A DNA stretch of 46,155 bases, taken from contig JAJQFS010000018.1 in the NCBI GenBank assembly GCA_021200995.1, forward strand, positions 1 through 46,155, read 5' to 3'. Under the pieces are notes generated by a model. It had not been told where the DNA came from. It saw only the letters and a list, made by a program, of their open reading frames with translations, and made no database searches. Numbering within the stretch: the first letter of the stretch is position 1; the number at the start of each line of letters is the position of its first letter. Positions 25,453-33,407 of the stretch are shown one piece after another. A program made the translations under genes and the position numbers. Source of the DNA: Lachnospiraceae bacterium. GTDB taxonomy: Bacteria; Bacillota; Clostridia; Lachnospirales; Lachnospiraceae.

Positions 25453-26763
25453 TCACTGCCCGGCTGATGAATGATCCTCGAATCGCACATGAATTGAGTT
25501 TGCATGCGCTGTCAGGCCCTCACTTTTCGCGAAAGCCTCGATATCCTCGTGCACGGCCTTAAGAGCCGGCTTAGAATAACTGATGATGCTGGTTTTCTTG
25601 ATAAAGTCATCCACGCTTAAGGGAGAGAAAAAGCGGGCTGTTCCGTTGGTCGGCAGAATATGATTCGGCCCCGCGTAATAATCGCCCAGCGGTTCGGAGG
25701 AATACTCGCCCAGGAAAATCGCTCCGGCGTTTTCAATCTTTGTCATGACTTCGAACGGATTCTCTGTCAGAATCTCCAGATGCTCGGAAGCAATTTCATT
25801 GGCGGCATCGATGGCGTCATCCATGGAATCTGCCAGCAGAATGTAACCGTAATTTTCAAGGGATTTCTCCAAAATGGATTTTCGCTCCAGCTTCTCCATA
25901 AACTGCGCGATTTCTCTTTCCACCTGTTCCGCCAGTTTTTCAGAAGTTGTGATCAGAATTGCGCTGGCCAGCTCGTCATGCTCGGCCTGGCTTAACAGAT
26001 CCGCAGCCACATAACGCGGATTGGCGGTTTCATCCGCCAGCACCAGCACCTCGCTCGGTCCCGCGATGGAATCGATTCCCACATAGCCGAAAACCTGCTT
26101 TTTGGCCAGCGCCACGAAAATATTGCCGGGGCCGGTAATCTTATCCACCTTCGGAATGCTCTCCGTGCCGAAGGCCATGGCCGCGATCGCCTGCGCGCCG
26201 CCAACCTTATAAATTTCATCCACGCCCGCAATTCTGGCTGCCGCAAGCGTTCCGGCGGGCACCTTCCCGTCACGTCCCGGAGGCGTCGTCAGCACGACCT
26301 TTTTCACACCGGCGACTCGTGCCGGTATCACATTCATCAGGAGACTGGAGGAAAGCGCCGCCCTGCCTCCAGGCACATAGACACCGCTTTTCGCAATCGG
26401 CGTAATCTTCTGTCCCAGAATACTGCCGTCCGCCTTATAATCAAACCAGGAATTCCGTTTCTGCTTTTCATGAAACGCCCTGATATTGGCCGCAGCTCGC
26501 TCCATCACAGCGTACAGCTCCGGGTCCGTTAAGTTTACCGCTTCCTCTATCTCCTCAGGCGTCACCCGAATTGACTCCGCATCCAGCTCGCAGCCGTCAA
26601 ATTTCTTCGTCAACTCAAAAAGCGCCTGATCACCCTTTTCTCTTACCTCATCAATAATCCCCTTCACAGTCTCCTCATACTGCCCGTAGTTGTTGGGACT
26701 GCGTTTCAGCAGGGTATTCAATAAATCTTTTTTACTTTCCTTTGTAAGCCTGATTGTTCTCAT
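25453..26763 (-). CDS. hisD: Histidinol dehydrogenase
   Basis: HisD oxidises histidinol to histidine in the last two steps, using NAD and zinc. The 436-residue protein is full length and carries the family landmarks: YVPGGRAALSSSLLMN, KITGPGNIFVALAKK, IAGPSEVLVLADE, SQAEHDELASAILIT and the catalytic Glu-His pair in NEIASEHLEIL. It lies 19 bases after hisG and 94 bases before hisB on the same strand. Confidence 0.97.
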   Translation of the reverse strand: MRTIRLTKESKKDLLNTLLKRSPNNYGQYEETVKGIIDEVREKGDQALFELTKKFDGCELDAESIRVTPEEIEEAVNLTDPELYAVMERAAANIRAFHEKQKRNSWFDYKADGSILGQKITPIAKSGVYVPGGRAALSSSLLMNVIPARVAGVKKVVLTTPPGRDGKVPAGTLAAARIAGVDEIYKVGGAQAIAAMAFGTESIPKVDKITGPGNIFVALAKKQVFGYVGIDSIAGPSEVLVLADETANPRYVAADLLSQAEHDELASAILITTSEKLAEQVEREIAQFMEKLERKSILEKSLENYGYILLADSMDDAIDAANEIASEHLEILTENPFEVMTKIENAGAIFLGEYSSEPLGDYYAGPNHILPTNGTARFFSPLSVDDFIKKTSIISYSKPALKAVHEDIEAFAKSEGLTAHANSIHVRFEDHSSAGQ

Positions 26764-26782
26764 AACACCTATAGTCTCCTGA

Positions 26783-27430
26783 TCATTTCAACGCCGCAGA
26801 CAGCATCCTCACCAGCCCCCGGATCCGCTCCTGCTCCATCTGCATCGACACCTGATTCACAATCAGCCTCGCCGAAAGCGGACAAATCTCCTCCAGCACC
26901 ACCAGCCCGTTTTCCCTCAAAGTCGATCCTGTCTCCACAATATCCACAATCACATCCGAAAGCGAAACCAACGGCCCTAACTCCACAGACCCGTTTAACT
27001 TGATCAGATCCACCGTCTGATTTTTCCAATTATGAAAATAATCCCGCGCAATATTCGGGTACTTTGTTGCCACACGAATTCTTTCATGATTCTGCAAAAG
27101 AACTTTCGCTTCAGGTGGACCGCAGACACACATCCGACAGGCGCCGAATCCAAGATCCAGCACCTCGTAGACCCTTCTGTTCTCCTCCAGGATCGTATCC
27201 TTCCCCACGACACCCAGGTCAGCCGCTCCATATTCCACATAAGTCGGCACATCCGGCCCCTTAGCCAGGAAAAATTTAAGCTTCTGCTCTTCATTGACGA
27301 AGATCAGCTTTCTGGAATTTGGCTCTTCCATTTCTTCACAGGTTATACCAATCTGTTTTAAAAGGGCAACAGCCTGATCCGCTAATCTTCCCTTTCCCAG
27401 AGCGAAGGTCAGATATCTGTCAGCGCTCAT
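26783..27430 (-). CDS. hisG: ATP phosphoribosyltransferase, short form
   Basis: HisG joins ATP and PRPP to open histidine synthesis. At 215 residues this is the short form, which lacks the C-terminal regulatory domain and needs HisZ. The sequence shows [55 protein letters not shown] and the PRPP site [18 protein letters not shown]. Its start overlaps the hisZ end by 11 bases, so the two subunits are probably translationally coupled. Confidence 0.97.
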   Translation of the reverse strand: MSADRYLTFALGKGRLADQAVALLKQIGITCEEMEEPNSRKLIFVNEEQKLKFFLAKGPDVPTYVEYGAADLGVVGKDTILEENRRVYEVLDLGFGACRMCVCGPPEAKVLLQNHERIRVATKYPNIARDYFHNWKNQTVDLIKLNGSVELGPLVSLSDVIVDIVETGSTLRENGLVVLEEICPLSARLIVNQVSMQMEQERIRGLVRMLSAALK

Positions 27431-28547
27431 CTTCCACCTCCCGGGTCAGCACCACTGACTTTCCCTCATTTCGCAGCGCCATGGCCTTCTTCAGGGCGTC
27501 ATAATAGTCTTCCTCATCCCGATATGTCACCTTCAGCCGCTCATTCGGACCGACTGAGACCGTGTGCTGATCATCCAGCGCTTCCATCACATCGTCCACC
27601 ACGACGGCAAAACCGACGGCAGGCGCGTCCTTACCAAAATAATGCAGCAGCCTGTCATAGCGTCCGCCTTTTACAATAGCGTCGCCTACGCCATATGCAT
27701 ATGCCTTGAAAATAATGCCGGTATAATAATGATATTTACTCAGAAGCCCGAGATCAAAAGATACATATCGATCTACACCGTAAACCTTCAGAATATCGGT
27801 CAGCTCCTTCAGTCGGTCCAAAGCCATAATGGAACGTTTGTTGTGAACCAGTTCTCTGGCACGGCTGATATCTGTAAGAGAGCCAAACAGATCGGTTACT
27901 GAAAGCAGTGCCTCCTTTATTTCTTCTGTCAGATCAAAATGAGACAATAGCTCTTCAGCCGCGAATATGTTTTTGGCGGAAATCGCTTCGCGAAGCGCGA
28001 TCTCTGTCTCATACTGAAGTCCCGCCTCCTCGCAAAGTCCTTTAAAATACTCCATATGTCCCACGGAAACCTGGAAATTCTCAAGGCCGCAGGCCAGAAG
28101 GGAATTTACCACCAATGCAATAATCTCCGCGTCTGCCTGTACAGAATCGTCCTGCAGCAGCTCCGCGCCCATCTGCGTTACTTCCTGCAGCTTTCCCTGC
28201 AGACTCTTTACGTTTGTGAAGGTGCTGCCCTCATAGGACAGGCGCAGGGGGCTTTTGTCCTCAAGAAAATATTTCGCGGCACATCTGGCGATGGGAGGCG
28301 TAAAATCCGGACGCATCACCAGTGTGTTGCCGTCCTTGTCAAAAAGCTTATAAAGATCTCTGCTGGGAGTCGTCCCCACCTCACGGGAAAACACATCAAA
28401 AAATTCAAAGGTCGGTGTCTCAATCGGTTCGTAGCCAAAGCTGTCGATGGTCCGACGCACCGCGTTTAAAACCTGACGCTTTTTCAGTAGTTCTGAACCG
28501 TAGAGATCCCGTACCCCTTCCGGCGTATGTAAAATATTTAAATTCAT
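27420..28547 (-). CDS. hisZ: HisZ, regulatory subunit of ATP phosphoribosyltransferase
   Basis: A 375-residue protein of the class II aminoacyl-tRNA synthetase fold, close to histidyl-tRNA synthetase but without the anticodon-binding domain. It shows [14 protein letters not shown], the motif 2 region [13 protein letters not shown], and the histidine-binding region [13 protein letters not shown] followed by [10 protein letters not shown]. HisZ pairs with short HisG and confers histidine feedback control. AGAGGAA precedes the start. It is the first gene after the his promoter and operator array. Confidence 0.95.
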   Translation of the reverse strand: MNLNILHTPEGVRDLYGSELLKKRQVLNAVRRTIDSFGYEPIETPTFEFFDVFSREVGTTPSRDLYKLFDKDGNTLVMRPDFTPPIARCAAKYFLEDKSPLRLSYEGSTFTNVKSLQGKLQEVTQMGAELLQDDSVQADAEIIALVVNSLLACGLENFQVSVGHMEYFKGLCEEAGLQYETEIALREAISAKNIFAAEELLSHFDLTEEIKEALLSVTDLFGSLTDISRARELVHNKRSIMALDRLKELTDILKVYGVDRYVSFDLGLLSKYHYYTGIIFKAYAYGVGDAIVKGGRYDRLLHYFGKDAPAVGFAVVVDDVMEALDDQHTVSVGPNERLKVTYRDEEDYYDALKKAMALRNEGKSVVLTREVEDER

Positions 28548-28565
28548 AAATTCCTCTTTTTACTT

Positions 28566-28607
28566 TAGCACATCACAGTGCTAATTCGCTAGCACAACAA
28601 CGTGCCC
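28566..28607. promoter_or_regulatory. Array of four alternating half-sites upstream of hisZ (probable his operator)
   Basis: Read on the plus strand: TAGCAC (28566-28571), GTGCTA (28578-28583), TAGCAC (28590-28595) and GTGCCC (28602-28607), each separated by exactly six bases. Neighbouring half-sites are inverted, giving overlapping dyads with a 12-bp period. The array lies immediately downstream of the his -10. A TrpR/YerC-family repressor is one plausible binder; that link is inference. Confidence 0.7.
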
Positions 28608-28613
28608 TTTAGT

Positions 28614-28641
28614 AGTATACACATTTTCATGGAAATGTCAA
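28614..28641 (-). promoter_or_regulatory. his operon promoter
   Basis: On the minus strand TTGACA (28636-28641) and TATACT (28614-28619) are spaced by 16 bases. The -35 overlaps the stop codon of recU, so the his promoter sits at the very end of the preceding gene. Confidence 0.78.
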
Positions 28642-29177
28642 CCTCTGTCATCCAGGTCCTTCTGCAGCATGTCCAGCCAGGGCACAAAAATCCCGTTTCC
28701 CTTATGCTGCGGCAGCACATATTCCGGATTTAATTCCTCATAGCGGAAGCTCTTGCGCCCGCCTTTGGCAGCCCGCTCCCAGAATAAGGCCAGCATTTCA
28801 TAGGGAAGATAATAAAAAATGTCCTTATGTGTGTAATAAATCAGAAAAAACGCCACCCCACCCTGCTTCTCAAAGGCCTCCATATATTTCACCTGGTGCT
28901 CATGAATATTAGCGAGCGCAAAGGTATCCTGGGCGCATTCCTTGGCGTCAAAACAGACAGGGATTCCCTGTACCGCGCCAATGTAGTCGACTGTACTTTT
29001 CTGATCAAAATAGGCAAGGGTGATATGGCGGCTGTCCTTATCAATCTCGATGGGCGTGATGGGGGTGGGCACTTTTGTAATCAGCGCCAGTCCGGCCAGA
29101 TTGTATTTTTCATTGGTGCGGTTGATCAGCTCCTCCAGAGTCGAGCCTCTTAAGCCTCTTGAATTCCAGGTAGCCAC
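28638..29177 (-). CDS. recU: Holliday junction resolvase RecU
   Basis: RecU cuts Holliday junctions in Firmicutes recombination and repair. The 179-residue protein has the motif TKVPTPITPIEI, the metal-binding Asp64 in KSTVDYIG and the catalytic Asp77-x-Lys79-Glu80 (CFDAKE), followed by HEHQVKYMEAFEKQGGVAFF. The best start is a GTG at 29177, six bases after GGGAGG, giving MATWNSRGLRG; a longer reading from 29222 has no site. It lies 93 bases after the pseudouridine synthase gene. Confidence 0.93.
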   Translation of the reverse strand: MATWNSRGLRGSTLEELINRTNEKYNLAGLALITKVPTPITPIEIDKDSRHITLAYFDQKSTVDYIGAVQGIPVCFDAKECAQDTFALANIHEHQVKYMEAFEKQGGVAFFLIYYTHKDIFYYLPYEMLALFWERAAKGGRKSFRYEELNPEYVLPQHKGNGIFVPWLDMLQKDLDDRG

Positions 29178-29270
29178 TTTTATCCTCCCGCTGCTGCATG
29201 AAGCTGTCTGCGCAGCTGTCAAATATTTTCTGCTTCTTCAGATGCCGTTTCCTCACACGTGTCATCTGTT

Positions 29271-30275
29271 TTATACCTTGTAAGTTCTCCGTATGGTGTC
29301 AAAAACATCTGGTTCCGGCGCGTAAAAAACAGACTTGCTTAAGTCCGAAAATTCCTCTTCCTCAATCAAGGGGAACTCCAGCCGGTACGCATGCAGCAGC
29401 TGGCTTTCCACACCAAACGCCCTGCGGAAGGTCTCATTAATCTCCCGCCGCCCGTATTTATAATCCCCGATCAGCGGATGCCCCAGACTGGCGAGATGCG
29501 CGCGGATCTGATGCGGTTTGCCCGTGATCAGCTCTACCTCCAGGTAACTGATGTCTCCGTAGATTTTTAACGGCTTGCAGGCAGTCTCAATCCTGTCGCT
29601 GCCTGGCAGCTGTCTTTCACTGATCCGTACCTGATTGGTGCGCTCATCCTTAGTCAGATACCCTTTTACCCTGAAGGGCTTTGTGACCTTTCCAAATACA
29701 AAAAGGCGGTAGAATTTCCGGATGTCGCGATTTTTAATCCACCGGTTTAAGTGCTGACTGCCGCTTAAAGACTTCCCCAGCAGCATCAGGCCGGAGGTAT
29801 TCCGGTCTAAACGATTGCAGACAGAAGGCTTAAAACTCGAAAGGACCTCTGCATCAATCTGATCAGAACGAAGAAGATAGCCGATCAGCCATTCGTTGAC
29901 TGAAATATCGCCTTCCCTGGCTTTCTGGCTTAAGACGCCGGCAGGCTTATTACAGAGGATGATATTTGCATCCTCATACACAATTGCGATATCCTTAAGG
30001 GAAGCGTAAGCTTCCAGATAGGGTCTGAGGACGTTATCAGCGCTGTACGCACTGTGTCCGCCGAATTTGAGAAAAGTTTCTTCAGAAAAAAAGAACTGGA
30101 CATGGTCCCCCAGTGAAAGAATCTCATTTCCCTGTGCTTTTTTTCCATTGAGGGTGATATTTTTTTTGCGGAGCATTTTATATAAAAAGCCCTGCTCCGC
30201 TTTCGGCAGCAGCTTTTTTAACAGCTTGTCAAAGCGCTGATTGGCCTGATGGGAAGCGACGATGATTTCCTGCAT
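29271..30275 (-). CDS. RluA-family 23S rRNA pseudouridine synthase
   Basis: A 334-residue RNA pseudouridine synthase with an N-terminal S4 RNA-binding domain (about 12-60; RFDKLLKKLLPKAEQGFLYK) and an RluA catalytic domain (about 95-310). The catalytic Asp157 is in NRLDRNTSGLML, and the motif TGKPHQIRAHLASLGHPLIG is present. RluC/RluD-type enzymes modify uridines of 23S rRNA; the exact site cannot be told. Its start overlaps the stop of the upstream gene by one base (TAATG). Confidence 0.92.
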   Translation of the reverse strand: MQEIIVASHQANQRFDKLLKKLLPKAEQGFLYKMLRKKNITLNGKKAQGNEILSLGDHVQFFFSEETFLKFGGHSAYSADNVLRPYLEAYASLKDIAIVYEDANIILCNKPAGVLSQKAREGDISVNEWLIGYLLRSDQIDAEVLSSFKPSVCNRLDRNTSGLMLLGKSLSGSQHLNRWIKNRDIRKFYRLFVFGKVTKPFRVKGYLTKDERTNQVRISERQLPGSDRIETACKPLKIYGDISYLEVELITGKPHQIRAHLASLGHPLIGDYKYGRREINETFRRAFGVESQLLHAYRLEFPLIEEEEFSDLSKSVFYAPEPDVFDTIRRTYKV

Positions 30276-30865
30276 TACAGTGAAATTTCCTTTAACGATT
30301 CGATTAAAAGCGCGGCGTCCGCATATGGCTCGCGATCCGCGTTTAAAAGTGTATTGACCCTGTCAGTATAACGCTTCAGGTCTGTGAAAACGCCGATATT
30401 GACCTTTTTCACTCCTGCCTTTTTCAGCATGTCATGCAGGTGCGCGTCCAGACCTTTTTTATCCAGTTTCTGATCCTCAGTATAAAGTACCAGTTCCGCA
30501 CCGATCAGGCTGGCATGCGCGACACAATAGTTTACCTTCTGGGTGGTAAAAACCAGGTCATACAGGGTATCTGTGCACGCGTCAAAGGATGAAACGGCCT
30601 GCTGCACGTCAGCTGATGCGCTGTGAAAGCGACAGAACATAATCGCGGATACCAGGCTTTTGCTGGCCGGCAAACAGCCTAAGACAGCAACAACTGTCAG
30701 CAGATTATTCCTCGATTGTGTGGCGACATATCCAGCGATAAATAAAGAGATGGATACCGCAAAGAGAAGCGCGGTTTTGATGATTTCATATTTTTTCTGT
30801 GTGTCGAGGTAGCGGTATGTGTTTTTAACTTCTGTGGTAGTGATAAATCTGCGAAGCACGATCAT
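30275..30865 (-). CDS. Membrane protein of unknown function
   Basis: About 196 residues. The N-terminus (RRFITTTEVKNTYRYLDTQKKYEI) is hydrophilic, followed by two hydrophobic segments (about 35-55 and 62-82; KTALLFAVSISLFIAGYVA and NLLTVVAVLGCLPASKSLVSA) and a soluble C-terminal domain of about 115 residues with no recognised motif. AAAGGA is only two bases before the ATG at 30865 but eight bases before a GTG at 30859, so the true start may be that GTG. A longer reading from 31063 runs into the HAD gene and is not used. It ends in a one-base overlap with the pseudouridine synthase gene, so they are coupled. I do not recognise its family. Confidence 0.75.
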   Translation of the reverse strand: MIVLRRFITTTEVKNTYRYLDTQKKYEIIKTALLFAVSISLFIAGYVATQSRNNLLTVVAVLGCLPASKSLVSAIMFCRFHSASADVQQAVSSFDACTDTLYDLVFTTQKVNYCVAHASLIGAELVLYTEDQKLDKKGLDAHLHDMLKKAGVKKVNIGVFTDLKRYTDRVNTLLNADREPYADAALLIESLKEISL

Positions 30866-30963
30866 TTCCTTTCTGCCGGACGGCGTCAACTCGTGATATG
30901 CATATGATGTAATATAATATCTGATTTCGTGTTGCTGCACAAAGTAAGTACAGCATGGAAAAC

Positions 30964-31626
30964 TCATTCTGCCAGAAGCGTATGGTAATCCGTAATATAA
31001 AGCTGCGACGTTTCCATAATCCGACGTCGGTCCAGCGCCGCGTGCGCATCCTCGACGGCACAAACCTCCATGCCCGCGTTGCGCCCGGCCTGGATGCCCG
31101 GCAGAATATCCTCAAAGCAGAGACAGTCCTCCGGTTTTACCGAAAGCTTCTCTGCCGCCGCCAGATAAACGTCAGGAAACGGTTTGCCACGATTTACCTC
31201 ACAGGCGGTGACGAAGATATCAATATAGTCCGACAAGCCCAGATGAGAATTCGCAGCCTCTAAAAGCTCTCGGGAATTGCTGGTGCAGATCGCGGTTTTG
31301 AGGCCATGCTCTTTGCAATACTGTAAAAATAAGAGCGCACCGGGTTTGAAACAGACATGATTCGCGTATTCTTCTGTGGCCAGGCGGTTCCAAACATCGC
31401 GGATTTCTTCTCCCGTCATGGAAATCTGATACTGGTTCCTGATATATTCCGCTGTTTCGGTGAAACTCATGCCGCCGATTTCCTGCTGTAAATTTGGCGG
31501 CACCTCTCTGCCGAAGAGGGAAAAGAAGTTTTCATCCACCTTCTCCCAGACATACATGGAATCTAAGAGAGTGCCGTCCATATCAAAGAGACAGGCTTTT
31601 TTATCCTTTAAAATCGGGTGTATCAT
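30964..31626 (-). CDS. HAD-superfamily phosphatase / phosphoglucomutase-like
   Basis: A 220-residue HAD hydrolase: motif I FDMDGTLLDS with the nucleophile Asp15, motif II TAICTSNSRELL, the Lys in NRGKPFPDVY, and the acidic motif CFEDILPGIQAG. The helical cap (about 20-90) resembles beta-phosphoglucomutase and GPH-type phosphatases. The substrate is unknown. The ATG at 31626 begins the conserved region; the upstream frame to 31836 lies inside the neighbouring gene and is not real. It precedes the membrane protein gene on the same strand. Confidence 0.9.
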   Translation of the reverse strand: MIHPILKDKKACLFDMDGTLLDSMYVWEKVDENFFSLFGREVPPNLQQEIGGMSFTETAEYIRNQYQISMTGEEIRDVWNRLATEEYANHVCFKPGALLFLQYCKEHGLKTAICTSNSRELLEAANSHLGLSDYIDIFVTACEVNRGKPFPDVYLAAAEKLSVKPEDCLCFEDILPGIQAGRNAGMEVCAVEDAHAALDRRRIMETSQLYITDYHTLLAE

Positions 31627-31652
31627 AAAATGTGTTTTCTCCGTGTACAATA

Positions 31653-31680
31653 AGAAAGCCGGTACTGCTACCGGCTTTCT
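31653..31680 (-). terminator. Terminator-like hairpin after the coiled-coil gene
   Basis: A perfect 12-bp stem (AGAAAGCCGGTA, 31653-31664, with 31669-31680) with a CTGC tetraloop. The U tract after it is weak (TTTCTTATTG region), so termination may be partial. It lies between the coiled-coil gene and the HAD gene. Confidence 0.65.
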
Positions 31681-31717
31681 GAAAAACCCGTGTTTTATAT
31701 AATGACTGCAAAAGACA

Positions 31718-32338
31718 TTACAGCAAATCCAGCGGAATCTCTCCGGTCGTGGAACCGACGGAAGTGCGCGCAGGCTGCTCATCCACAGTAAATCTCTCTT
31801 CTGTCGGACGCAGCTCCTCCCGGTTCGCGACCACAATATTCAGATATTGATTCAGACTGTTGCTGATATTTTCGTACTGGCTCTGCGTGGTCTGGATGGA
31901 ATGATTCAGAAGATTCTCAATATTGGCAAGCAGATCATCCGTATACTGCACAGTGGCCATGCGCATGTTATTCGCTTCCTCTGTGGCCGCGTCGATGATC
32001 TCCTGCGCTTTCTGGCGTGCCATGATCTCGACCTCCTGCGCACGCGCATAGGCCTGCTGCATGATCTCGTGTTCACTGATCAGCTCATTGGTCTGGGCGG
32101 TAGTCTTGTCGATCAGAGACTGTGCGCTGACTCTCGCGTCCTCCAAAATGGCGTCCTTCTGCGCCACGATACGCTGGTAACGCTTGATGTCCTCAGGCGT
32201 CTTCTTCTTCAGTTCATCCAGCAGCTCCTCAATGTGGTTGCGGTCCACAATGATATTGTCCTTGGAAAAAGCCTGCGGCTTGCAGGTGTCGATGTAGCTC
32301 TCAATTTCATCGATCAATTGCTCAATTCTTGATGCCAT
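31718..32338 (-). CDS. Coiled-coil protein, DivIVA-like, unknown role
   Basis: A 206-residue soluble protein. It starts MASRIEQLIDEIESYIDTCK, contains a long charged coiled-coil region (about 35-150; AQKDAILEDARVSAQSLIDK, then QAYARAQEVEIMARQKAQEI), and ends in a short acidic tail. This resembles DivIVA/SepIVA-type or vacuolar-ATPase-subunit-H-annotated proteins of Clostridia that accompany cell-division and envelope genes. No catalytic motif is seen. Its start follows coaD by six bases, so they are cotranscribed. Confidence 0.75.
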   Translation of the reverse strand: MASRIEQLIDEIESYIDTCKPQAFSKDNIIVDRNHIEELLDELKKKTPEDIKRYQRIVAQKDAILEDARVSAQSLIDKTTAQTNELISEHEIMQQAYARAQEVEIMARQKAQEIIDAATEEANNMRMATVQYTDDLLANIENLLNHSIQTTQSQYENISNSLNQYLNIVVANREELRPTEERFTVDEQPARTSVGSTTGEIPLDLL

Positions 32339-32344
32339 GATGGT

Positions 32345-32839
32345 TTACTCCTTCCATTTATGTCCATATTTCTCGTATAATTTCTGTTCAACGCTTGGTG
32401 GTACGCAGCGGTCTAAGTCTCCATGAAACTGAGCGATCTCTTTTACCACGGAGCTGCTCAGGTAAGCGTACTCCAAACTCGTGGTCAGGAAAAAGGTATC
32501 CAGCTTCCCCTTCGATAAAAGGCGGTTGGTCTGCGCGACCTGCAGCTCATACTCAAAATCCGTAACGGCCCGAAGTCCACGGACAGATACGGAAATATCG
32601 TGTGAAGCCGCGTAATCCACCAGAAGACCAGTGAACCAGTCCACAGTCACATTCGGAATATCTTTGGTCACATCTTCGATTATCTTAACACGTTCTTCCG
32701 CAGAAAACAATGGAGATTTTGCAGGATTGTGCAAAACCGCGACCGTCAATTCGTCAAAAATTCCGGCGGCGCGCCTGATGACATCCAGGTGGCCGTAAGT
32801 AAGCGGGTCAAAGCTGCCTGGGTAAACCGCCCTTTTCAT
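32345..32839 (-). CDS. coaD: Phosphopantetheine adenylyltransferase
   Basis: CoaD adds AMP to 4'-phosphopantetheine to give dephospho-CoA. The 164-residue protein has the nucleotidyltransferase motif [13 protein letters not shown] and the second motif YLSSSVVKE, with [14 protein letters not shown] in between. Length is typical. Its start overlaps the rsmD end by four bases, the standard rsmD-coaD pair of Firmicutes. Confidence 0.97.
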   Translation of the reverse strand: MKRAVYPGSFDPLTYGHLDVIRRAAGIFDELTVAVLHNPAKSPLFSAEERVKIIEDVTKDIPNVTVDWFTGLLVDYAASHDISVSVRGLRAVTDFEYELQVAQTNRLLSKGKLDTFFLTTSLEYAYLSSSVVKEIAQFHGDLDRCVPPSVEQKLYEKYGHKWKE

Positions 32840-33390
32840 TCCTCGCTCCTCCTGATAAACATATGTTTATTGGTTTTGTATTTTTTCTCCCGGTACACTG
32901 TAAAACCCAGATCCGGCACGTAGGAGAAATCCTCATGAAGCTCCGCCTCCACAATGATAACGGTGTCATTTGTCACATAACTGTGGTCGCGCAAAAGCTT
33001 CAGCATCTCTTTTTCCAGTCCCCGCCCATATGGAGGGTCCATGAAAATGATGTCGATTTCTTTTTCGTAAATATGGTGCAGGGAACCAAGCGCGTCCATT
33101 TTCAGGGTCACTGCCTGGTCCGTAAACCTGGTAAATCTAAGGTTATCCTCAATGCAGGCCATGGCTTTGGGTGACTGCTCGATAAAATACGCTTTCCTCG
33201 CGCCGCGGCTTAAGGCCTCAATGCCGATCCCGCCGCTGCCGCTGAACAGATCCACAAAGACACGGCCCGGAAGGTCAGGCATCAGGATATTGAATAAGGT
33301 TTCCTTGATCCGATCCTGCGTCGGCCTGGTATCCGGACCGGATATGGTCTTTAAGGGAAGGCTTTTCGCCTTTCCGGCTATCACTCTCAT
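32836..33390 (-). CDS. rsmD: 16S rRNA (guanine966-N2)-methyltransferase RsmD
   Basis: RsmD methylates G966 of 16S rRNA. The 184-residue protein starts [15 protein letters not shown] and shows [15 protein letters not shown], the S-adenosylmethionine site [16 protein letters not shown] (45-60) and the catalytic DPPYGRG (118-124). It lies between the parC-like gene (17 bases upstream) and coaD, in one transcript. Confidence 0.95.
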   Translation of the reverse strand: MRVIAGKAKSLPLKTISGPDTRPTQDRIKETLFNILMPDLPGRVFVDLFSGSGGIGIEALSRGARKAYFIEQSPKAMACIEDNLRFTRFTDQAVTLKMDALGSLHHIYEKEIDIIFMDPPYGRGLEKEMLKLLRDHSYVTNDTVIIVEAELHEDFSYVPDLGFTVYREKKYKTNKHMFIRRSEE

Positions 33391-33407
33391 CGCGCCCTTT
33401 CCGAGGG

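Noticed and set aside
28566-28607. CIRCE heat-shock operator (TTAGCACTC-N9-GAGTGCTAA)
   Set aside because: The half-sites resemble CIRCE, but the spacing is six bases and the array has four half-sites upstream of his genes, not chaperone genes.
28548-28637. T-box leader for the his operon
   Set aside because: The leader is only about 60-70 bases and has no T-box sequence or terminator/antiterminator pair.
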